From contig NZ_JAAAPJ010000025.1 of NCBI RefSeq assembly GCF_009909145.1, forward strand, positions 57,686 through 121,685: a DNA stretch of 64,000 nt, given 5' to 3'. A program made the position numbers and the translations under genes. Numbering within the stretch: position 1 is the stretch's first letter; every line of letters starts with the position of its first letter. Source of the DNA: Corallococcus silvisoli. Lineage in GTDB: Bacteria; Myxococcota; Myxococcia; Myxococcales; Myxococcaceae. This document shows positions 44,089-64,000 of the stretch, piece after piece. The notes beneath the pieces were generated by a model. That model was not told the origin of the DNA, made no database searches, and saw only the letters and a program-made list of their open reading frames with translations.

Positions 44089-46530
44089 TCATTCGAGCCG
44101 GGAGGTGGCGTTGATCCGCAGCTCCGTCGTCTTGAGGTTCGGATCCGCGGCGATGTCCGCCTCGTTGAAGAGGATGGGGCGCAGGTGCTTGGCGGAGAAG
44201 AGCGTGGTCTGATCCGCGAAGTGGGGTGACGCGGGGTCGGTGGACTCCGCGTAGGTGAGGACCGCGCTCGCGCGGGGACCCTCGGGCGTGAACTCCATCA
44301 CCATCAGGAAGCTGGTCCCGAAGTCGACCAGATAGCCCTCGGACGTGAGCCCCGTTCCGGGGGAGAGCAGCGGGCCATGCGGTTGGGACTGGGGCAGCAG
44401 CGTCGCGTTCGCGCCCAGATAGCCGACGACATTGGTGACGCCCTCGAAGGCCGCACCGCCGTGGAGCGGCACCTTGTGGTCGCCCTTGCGCGCGAACTGC
44501 ACCTCTCCCAGCTTCGCGCCCACCGCGATGCCCGCCTTGTTCAGGATCGCCACCGCCTCACCCAGCTTCTGGTTCACGGGATCCACCCCGGTCTCCGGCG
44601 CGGGGACCAGCCCGGCCGGCGTCACGGCCGCGTGGGCGGGATCGAACGGCCGTGCGAAGAGCACGCCCTGGTCCACCAGGTCCGAACGGCTGAAGCGGTT
44701 CAGGAACTCACGCCACACGATGGCGCCCTGGCGGTCCAGCTCCAGCCGGCCATCCCACGCCGCGAGCAACCGGCACGCCTCCGTGAGGTCCACCGGCTTG
44801 CCTTCGACCATGACGGGCCCGGCGCCCTGGCAGCGCTGCACCACCGCCGCGCGCAGCTGCTCCGCCACCCAGGTGCGGTTGCTCAGGATGGCCTGCTCCG
44901 CCTCCTCCCGCGTGAAGCGCCCGTCGCTCCCCGACGCCGCGGCTTCGCCCTGCTCGGCGATGAGCGTGAGGTTCATGTGCGAGCGCGGGCTCATGCGGCC
45001 TCGCGTCCCGAAGATCTCGTAGAGGAAGGGCAGGTTGAGCAGGGGCTCCGCGGGGTTGGTGAACGTCGCGGGATCATTCGCGTTCATCACGAAGTCGGTC
45101 CGGGACAGCTGCGGGATGGCGTTGATGGGCACCAGGCCCTTCGTCTCGCTGTCCAGGCCCACCCATTCGTCGCGGGACGTGCTGCCATCCAGGAGGATGA
45201 GTCCCAGCGCCGCGAAGACGGGCGCGTCCGGGGTGGTGTCGAGCGAGGCGCGGTAGGCCGCCACGGTGGTGGGGCTCAGGGAGGGGACTCGGGACGCGTC
45301 CACGTAGCGCGTGTGCCCATCCGCGCTCGCCAGGAGCGTGTTCACCCAAGGCGCGCCGCGCACGGTGCGCTCCACGCTGGCCGCCTCGTCGAGCGTGCGC
45401 GCCGTGTCCAGCCGCAGCCAGTGCTCCGCGAACAGGTTGTTGCTCTCCGTGGCGTCGCGCGCCGTGTAGGCGATCTCATGCGTCCAGTCGGCACCCGGGC
45501 CCGCGAGGAGGGGGCCGTAGTGGCTGCGCCAGTAGGTGCGCGTCTGCTGCGTCATCGCGCCCCCCTCTCCGCGCACGTCGACGGTGACGGTCTGGGACGT
45601 CATGTGCCGGACCTGTCCGTCATACACGTACGCCGTGGGGTCGCCGGGCACGAGCTTGAGCCGGTACAGCGTGAGGTGACTCGACGCCGTCACCGTGTGC
45701 GTCCACGCGAGATCGCGATTGAAGCCGATGTTGATGGCCGGTACGCCCAGCAGGGACACGCCATAGGCGTCGAGCTTGCCGGGGATGGTCTGGTGGCTCT
45801 CGTGGAAGCGGAGGCTGCCTTCCCACGGGAAATGGGGGTTGGCGATGAGCATGCCCCGGCCGCTGGCCGTCTTGTCACGGCCCAGCGCCCAGCCATTGCT
45901 GCCCAGCGCATCCTTCCGCGCCGGCAGTGCGAGCCCCCGCGAGTACGGGGCCTGGTTGCCCACCTCGCCGCTCGGCGGATGCGCATTCCCCACGTATCCG
46001 AGCAACGGCACCAGCGTGTCGAACAGCGAAAGGTCCAGGTGGTACGCCAGCAGATCGTACGCGCTGATGGGCTTCACCCAGGCCGCGCCCTTGCATGCCT
46101 CGGGGCGCTGCGCCGCCGGCACGTCCGCGAGGTACTGGTTGTAGCCCGCGGCGTAGCCCTGCACGAGCTCGCGCACCTCCGCGGACTGTTCGTTGAAGGT
46201 GGCCTCGGCGCGGGCCCTCAGCGCGAGCCCGCGGTAGGTGAAGTCGCTCTCGAGGAAGGCGTCCTGGGGGCCTCGGCCCAGGTAGCGTGCGCGCTCTCCG
46301 CGCACCTTGAGGAACTGGTCGGCCAGGATACAGACCGCGTCCTGCGCCTGCGCATAGCCGATGCCGGCGCCCAGGCCGCGGTACCCGTCGGCCTGGATGT
46401 GGGGAACGCCGTGCGACGTGCGGCGGATCGTCGCCCTCAAAGAGGTAGGCGCCGGTGGGTCTTCGTTCTTGCAACCACTGAACGCCGCCAGGGTCAGCAA
46501 AAGGGACAGGGAGAAGGGGAAGGTGCGCAT
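44089..46530 (-). CDS. Penicillin-acylase-family Ntn hydrolase lipoprotein (PvdQ/AHL-acylase-like)
   Basis: An 813-residue exported Ntn hydrolase. The lipobox FSGC (Cys20) marks it as a lipoprotein. The alpha-subunit region starts at RRTSHGVPHIQADGYRGLGA. The self-cleavage site is LGSNGWALGRDK, with Ser211 as the predicted nucleophile, and PHFPWEGSLRFHESH and NIGFNRDLAWTHTVTAS line the expected active site. Family members remove acyl chains from penicillin G, acyl-homoserine lactones or, for PvdQ, the fatty acyl group of the pyoverdine precursor. Beside a FAAL-primed NRPS and PvdE-like exporters, deacylation of the exported lipopeptide is the attractive hypothesis. Lipoprotein anchoring would put it on the periplasmic face. 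Quorum quenching is an alternative. Confidence 0.86.
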   Translation of the reverse strand: MRTFPFSLSLLLTLAAFSGCKNEDPPAPTSLRATIRRTSHGVPHIQADGYRGLGAGIGYAQAQDAVCILADQFLKVRGERARYLGRGPQDAFLESDFTYRGLALRARAEATFNEQSAEVRELVQGYAAGYNQYLADVPAAQRPEACKGAAWVKPISAYDLLAYHLDLSLFDTLVPLLGYVGNAHPPSGEVGNQAPYSRGLALPARKDALGSNGWALGRDKTASGRGMLIANPHFPWEGSLRFHESHQTIPGKLDAYGVSLLGVPAINIGFNRDLAWTHTVTASSHLTLYRLKLVPGDPTAYVYDGQVRHMTSQTVTVDVRGEGGAMTQQTRTYWRSHYGPLLAGPGADWTHEIAYTARDATESNNLFAEHWLRLDTARTLDEAASVERTVRGAPWVNTLLASADGHTRYVDASRVPSLSPTTVAAYRASLDTTPDAPVFAALGLILLDGSTSRDEWVGLDSETKGLVPINAIPQLSRTDFVMNANDPATFTNPAEPLLNLPFLYEIFGTRGRMSPRSHMNLTLIAEQGEAAASGSDGRFTREEAEQAILSNRTWVAEQLRAAVVQRCQGAGPVMVEGKPVDLTEACRLLAAWDGRLELDRQGAIVWREFLNRFSRSDLVDQGVLFARPFDPAHAAVTPAGLVPAPETGVDPVNQKLGEAVAILNKAGIAVGAKLGEVQFARKGDHKVPLHGGAAFEGVTNVVGYLGANATLLPQSQPHGPLLSPGTGLTSEGYLVDFGTSFLMVMEFTPEGPRASAVLTYAESTDPASPHFADQTTLFSAKHLRPILFNEADIAADPNLKTTELRINATSRLE

Positions 46531-46531
46531 G

Positions 46532-46721
46532 TCGGTTCAGCCTCTCGAGCGAGCGCGGAGAACTAATTCCGTTTAAACTTTTTATCCACGTCCTAAGGGA
46601 TTACGTTCATGACAAGTCTGTCTCGAATGATAAATAATCCTTGAAATTCAAGATGTTCGTGTGTGTTGCTCAAAACGCGCCGAGCCCACCCCGGGGCCGC
46701 GCGAAAGAGAGCCCGCCATCC
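46532..46721. promoter_or_regulatory. Divergent, AT-rich control region with a palindrome
   Basis: The 190 nt between the acylase and nucleotidyltransferase starts contain a conspicuously AT-rich core (about 46560-46660), in sharp contrast to the surrounding genes. CTTGAAATTCAAG at 46640-46652 is a perfect 13-nt palindrome and could be an operator. Promoters for both directions are expected here. I do not assign a -10 or -35 box. Confidence 0.5.
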
Positions 46722-47876
46722 ATGTCCCAGGCCGCATCCTCGTCCGTGAATGTTGATGCCCAGCGCATCGATCCTGACGCGCTGGCGATCCTCGAACGCC
46801 TTCGGGGCGGGGGATTCCAAGCCCTGTTGGTGGGTGGGTGCGTGAGGGACCTGCTGCTCGGGCGGACGCCGAAGGACTTCGACATCGCCACGGACGCGCG
46901 GGCGGATCAGATCCACGCCCTCTTCGAGGAGAGCCTGCTGCTGGGGGGCCGGGGGTCGGTCGTGGCGTTGGTGTTCCAGGGTGGGAAGCGGTTCGACGTG
47001 GCGACGCTGCGCCCCGTGCGCACGCCCGCGTCGACGCCGAGGGTGCCCATGGACGCGGACCTGGTGGCGGTGGCGCGCGAGGTCCCCGTGGGGACGGTGG
47101 CGCAGGACGCCGCCTCGCGTGACTTCTCCGTCAACGCGCTCTTCCATGATCCGTTCGAGGGCCGGACGCTCGACTTCGTGGGCGGGGTGGCTGACGTTCA
47201 CGGCCGCGTGCTGCGGTCCCTGGGCGAGCCCGCCGCGCGCTTCCAGGATGATCCTTCACTGGTCTACCGGGCGCTGCGCATCGGCGCGCGGCGGGACCTC
47301 AGCGTGGAGCCCCGGACGTTGGAGGCGTTGCGCGACGGCGTCGCCGCGTTGCCGTCCAGCCCGCTCTCGCTGCGCATCCATGAGCTGCTGGAGTGCCTGG
47401 CCCTGGGCGTGGCCGGACTCTGCCTGCGGCGGATGCGGGAGCTGGACGTGTTGAAGCAGACGCTTCCGGCCTTCGCGCGGCTCGGTGCCGCCGGGTGGAA
47501 TGAGCTGATCGCCCTGGGGGATGCGATGGACCGTTGGGAGGGAGAGGGACGCGCCCTCGGCCACCCGACACGCCTCGCGGCGCTCCTGCTCCCCCTGGCG
47601 CTGGCGGACTCGCCTCCCACGGGGGACTGGCTGCCGGCGGTGTCCGAGCTGGTCCCGACGGATGAGGGGGCGGAGCGTCACCCCCTGGTGGCGGACGGCC
47701 TCACGGTGCTGGCGGCGCAGGGGGTGCTGCGCCAGGGGCCGGACAGCCCGGGGGCCCGGGAGCTGCTGGGATCGCACCTGTTGTCGGAGTCGTTGGACGT
47801 GTTCGCGCTCTCAATCGAAGCCGTGGGTGGCGCGCGGGGTCCGCTGGACGCGTGGCGTGCGAGGCAAGGCACATGA
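46722..47876 (+). CDS. Poly(A) polymerase / CCA-adding-type nucleotidyltransferase
   Basis: A 384-residue class II nucleotidyltransferase. The head domain shows FQALLVGGCVRDLLLGRTPK followed by DFDIATDA (catalytic DxD), then FDVATLRP and RDFSVNALFHDPFEGRTLDF. The RNA-binding neck has DPSLVYRALRIGARRDLSVE. The family comprises CCA-adding enzymes and bacterial poly(A) polymerase (PcnB). PcnB-like features such as the GGRGSVVALVFQGGKRFDVA loop favour a poly(A) polymerase, but the two are hard to tell apart by eye. ATG 46722 is taken because the conserved fold starts soon after it. The stop overlaps the start of the second ABC exporter (ATGA). A housekeeping RNA enzyme coupled to a peptide exporter is unexpected. 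Confidence 0.8.
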   Translation: MSQAASSSVNVDAQRIDPDALAILERLRGGGFQALLVGGCVRDLLLGRTPKDFDIATDARADQIHALFEESLLLGGRGSVVALVFQGGKRFDVATLRPVRTPASTPRVPMDADLVAVAREVPVGTVAQDAASRDFSVNALFHDPFEGRTLDFVGGVADVHGRVLRSLGEPAARFQDDPSLVYRALRIGARRDLSVEPRTLEALRDGVAALPSSPLSLRIHELLECLALGVAGLCLRRMRELDVLKQTLPAFARLGAAGWNELIALGDAMDRWEGEGRALGHPTRLAALLLPLALADSPPTGDWLPAVSELVPTDEGAERHPLVADGLTVLAAQGVLRQGPDSPGARELLGSHLLSESLDVFALSIEAVGGARGPLDAWRARQGT

Positions 47877-49516
47877 AGCTGCTGTCGCTGTTGTTCCAGG
47901 CGTCTCGCGGACGCTTCCTGGCCTCGGTCCTGTCCGGCCTCATCTCCGGCGCCTGCGGGGCCGGGCTGATCGCGATGATCAACCGCACCCTGTCCCATGC
48001 GCAGGCCCAGGGGGCGCGGGAGGTGGCGCTCTTCGTCGGGCTGGTCGCCGTGGCGTTGGTGTCGCGCATCGCCGCGCAGGTGTGGATCAGCCAGATCAAC
48101 CAGGACGCGCTCTTCGACCTGCGGCTGAAGACGAGCGCGCAGATCGCCCGCGCGCCCCTGCGGCAGTTGGAGGAGCAGGGCGCGCACCGGCTGCTGTCCG
48201 CGCTGACCGAGGACCTGTTCCATCTCACCAACGCCATGGCGATGCTGCCGCGGCTGGTCATCAACGCGTCCACGGTGTTCGGGTGCCTCATCTACATGGT
48301 GCTGCTGTCCCGGACGCTGCTGCTGGCGTTGGTCGTGTGCCTGGTGCTCGGCATCGCCACCTACCGGCTGTCCACCGCGCGGGCGCTGCGCGACATGCGC
48401 CGGGCGCGCGAGGTGCAGGACGAGCTGATGCTGCACTTCCGGAGCCTGACGGACGGCATCAAGGAGCTCAAGCTGCATGCCCGGCGGCGCGACGACTTCC
48501 TGTCCCGCGTCGTCGCGGACGCGGCCGGACGGGTGAAGGATCTCCAGCGGCGGGCCGCCACGGCGTTCGCGGTGGGCTCCAGCTGGGGGATGTTCCTGTT
48601 CTTCGTCGTCATCGGCGTGCTGCTCTTCCTCCTGCCCCAGCTCACGGAGGTGAACACGGCTTCCCTGGTGGGCTACACGCTCGCGGTGCTCTACCTCCAG
48701 CAGCCGCTCATGTCCCTGATGGAGGGCATGCCCCTCATCTCCCGGGGTCAGGTGTCGCACGTGAAGCTGGAGACCCTGGGCCTGTCCCTGTCGTCATCCG
48801 CGGAGTCAGCCCGGGACGCGCAGGCGGCGGTGGAGCCACGGCCGTCGTTCCAGACACTGGAGTTGAGGGGCGTCACCCACCGCTACCAGCGCGAGCACGA
48901 TGACCAGACCTTCACCCTGGGGCCCGCCGACCTGGTGCTCCGTCCGGGAGAGCTGCTGTTCATCGTGGGGGGCAACGGCAGTGGGAAGACGACGCTCGCC
49001 AAGCTCATCACCGGCCTGTATTCGCCTCAGGAGGGAGAGATCCTCCTGGATGGCCAGCCGGTGACGGCCCAGACGGTGGAGCATTACCGCCAGCACTTCT
49101 CCGCGGTGTTCTCCGACTTCCACCTCTTCGACCGGCTGCTGGGCATGGACGGAGAGCTGTCCCAGGTGCAGGGCTTCCTGGAGCGCCTGAAGCTGGAGCA
49201 CAAGGTCCGCCTGGACGGGAAGGCGTTCTCCACCACGGCGCTCTCGCAGGGCCAGCGCAAGCGGCTGGCCCTGGTGACGACGCTGCTCGAGGACCGCGCC
49301 ATCTACCTCTTCGACGAGTGGGCGGCGGACCAGGACCCGGCGTTCAAGACCGTCTTCTACCGGGAGCTGCTGCCGGAGCTGAAGCGGCGAGGCAAGGCCG
49401 TGGTCGTCATCTCCCATGACGATCGCTACTTCGACGTGGCGGACCGCCTGCTGCGCGTCGAGTCCGGACGGCTCCTGAGTGACTGGGGCACCCGGGACTC
49501 GCTGGCCGCGTCCTGA
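47873..49516 (+). CDS. Second PvdE/SyrD-type cyclic-peptide ABC exporter
   Basis: A 547-residue half-transporter closely similar to the exporter at 36956-38608. Six membrane helices are followed by Walker A GGNGSGKTTLAKLITGLY, signature ALSQGQRKRLALVTTLLEDR and Walker B YLFDEWAADQDPAFK. The start ATG 47873 overlaps the nucleotidyltransferase stop by 4 nt. It lies immediately upstream of the NRPS gene and probably exports its product to the periplasm. Having two paralogues suggests a heterodimer or two successive substrates. The stop codon sits inside a perfect palindrome at 49507-49530. Confidence 0.88.
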   Translation: MKLLSLLFQASRGRFLASVLSGLISGACGAGLIAMINRTLSHAQAQGAREVALFVGLVAVALVSRIAAQVWISQINQDALFDLRLKTSAQIARAPLRQLEEQGAHRLLSALTEDLFHLTNAMAMLPRLVINASTVFGCLIYMVLLSRTLLLALVVCLVLGIATYRLSTARALRDMRRAREVQDELMLHFRSLTDGIKELKLHARRRDDFLSRVVADAAGRVKDLQRRAATAFAVGSSWGMFLFFVVIGVLLFLLPQLTEVNTASLVGYTLAVLYLQQPLMSLMEGMPLISRGQVSHVKLETLGLSLSSSAESARDAQAAVEPRPSFQTLELRGVTHRYQREHDDQTFTLGPADLVLRPGELLFIVGGNGSGKTTLAKLITGLYSPQEGEILLDGQPVTAQTVEHYRQHFSAVFSDFHLFDRLLGMDGELSQVQGFLERLKLEHKVRLDGKAFSTTALSQGQRKRLALVTTLLEDRAIYLFDEWAADQDPAFKTVFYRELLPELKRRGKAVVVISHDDRYFDVADRLLRVESGRLLSDWGTRDSLAAS

Positions 49517-49530
49517 GCCGGCTCAGGACG
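49507..49530. other. Perfect 24-nt palindrome spanning the exporter stop codon
   Basis: The half-site GCGTCCTGAGCC is followed at once by its exact reverse complement. There is no spacer and no T-run, so it could act as a hairpin that slows transcription or as a protein-binding site between exporter and NRPS. It includes the TGA at 49514-49516. Confidence 0.5.
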
Positions 49531-49683
49531 CCGTGACACACGGGCTGGGGGCTCGCGAGTACCAACCCGGCTGCTGTTTTCCGGCTGAGTAAGAAACGAC
49601 CCAGGTTTTCTCGGATGGCTCATTGATCAATGAATCAAAACCTCTGTAGGAAACTCAGAAATACAGTTATTTCTTGCAGTTGA
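49531..49683 (+). promoter_or_regulatory. Leader/promoter region of the NRPS gene
   Basis: The leader is markedly AT-rich from about 49560. CATTGATCAATG at 49621-49632 is a perfect 12-nt palindrome about 52 nt before the ATG and is a plausible regulator site. No strong Shine-Dalgarno precedes ATG 49684, which is notable for so large a gene. Promoter boxes are not assigned with confidence. Confidence 0.45.

Positions 49684-64000
<14,317 letters not shown>

Overview
The window looks like a myxobacterial chromosome of the Myxococcus/Corallococcus/Pyxidicoccus type. Base composition is very GC-rich with strongly GC third positions, there are many lipoproteins with Asp-Ala-Gly spacer repeats, a KaiC-like ATPase sits beside a single-domain receiver, and a large FAAL-primed NRPS fills the right end. 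This assignment rests on style and gene content, not on a marker gene.

Layout. (1) 1-6.5 kb holds housekeeping and accessory genes: the end of a lamin-tail-domain surface protein, an exonuclease III-like nuclease, a PlsC-type acyltransferase, a KaiC-like ATPase with a receiver protein, and a stretch of small, partly broken ORFs. (2) 6.5-25.4 kb is a compact beta-glucan/oligosaccharide utilisation locus on the + strand. It contains a ROK repressor, a GH16 lipoprotein, an Opp/Dpp-type importer (one subunit is a permease-ATPase fusion), a GH1 beta-glucosidase, a GH2-like glycosidase apparently fused to an outer-membrane beta-barrel, three small lipoproteins, and a 1497-aa GH3 enzyme with three discoidin-like domains. 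The genes from the ROK repressor to 20.6 kb overlap or nearly abut, so they read as one operon. The model is outer-membrane/surface depolymerisation, import of oligosaccharides, then cytoplasmic hydrolysis. (3) 25.4-26.1 kb carries a convergent SRPBCC membrane-anchored protein.

(4) About 26.1-36.8 kb is an accessory island on the - strand. Its core is a four-gene operon with overlapping or nearly touching genes: a UvrD/Rep-like helicase, a DrmA-like SF2 helicase, a DrmB-like DUF1998 protein and a NERD-nuclease/SF1 helicase. A short fragment resembling the ScoMcrA head domain lies at the distal end. DrmA plus DrmB is the core of DISARM anti-phage defence, but neither a DNA methyltransferase nor the PLD protein DrmC is visible. 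The right edge carries a frameshifted AlpA/excisionase-like gene and a 45-nt 3' fragment of a proline tRNA followed by a terminator, as expected for an integrated element's attachment site. No left att copy and no integrase were found in the window.

(5) 36.9-64 kb is a lipopeptide biosynthetic cluster. It has two PvdE/SyrD-type cyclic-peptide exporters, two UGT-type glycosyltransferases, a GT2 glycosyltransferase, a GMC oxidoreductase, a lipoprotein Ntn-hydrolase of the penicillin-acylase/PvdQ family, a poly(A) polymerase/CCA-type nucleotidyltransferase coupled to the second exporter, and a single uninterrupted NRPS frame from 49684 to beyond the window end. The NRPS reads FAAL-ACP, C-A-PCP, C-A-PCP-E, C-A-PCP, C... 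The adenylation pocket residues read as Asp (DLTKVGHVGK), an aromatic residue (DACTIAAVCK, then epimerised), and Thr (DFWNIGMVHK). An acyl-primed NRPS with a PvdE-like exporter and an acylase recalls pyoverdine prodrug maturation.

The best candidate for an undescribed system is the methyltransferase-less DrmA-DrmB operon with two SF1 helicases.
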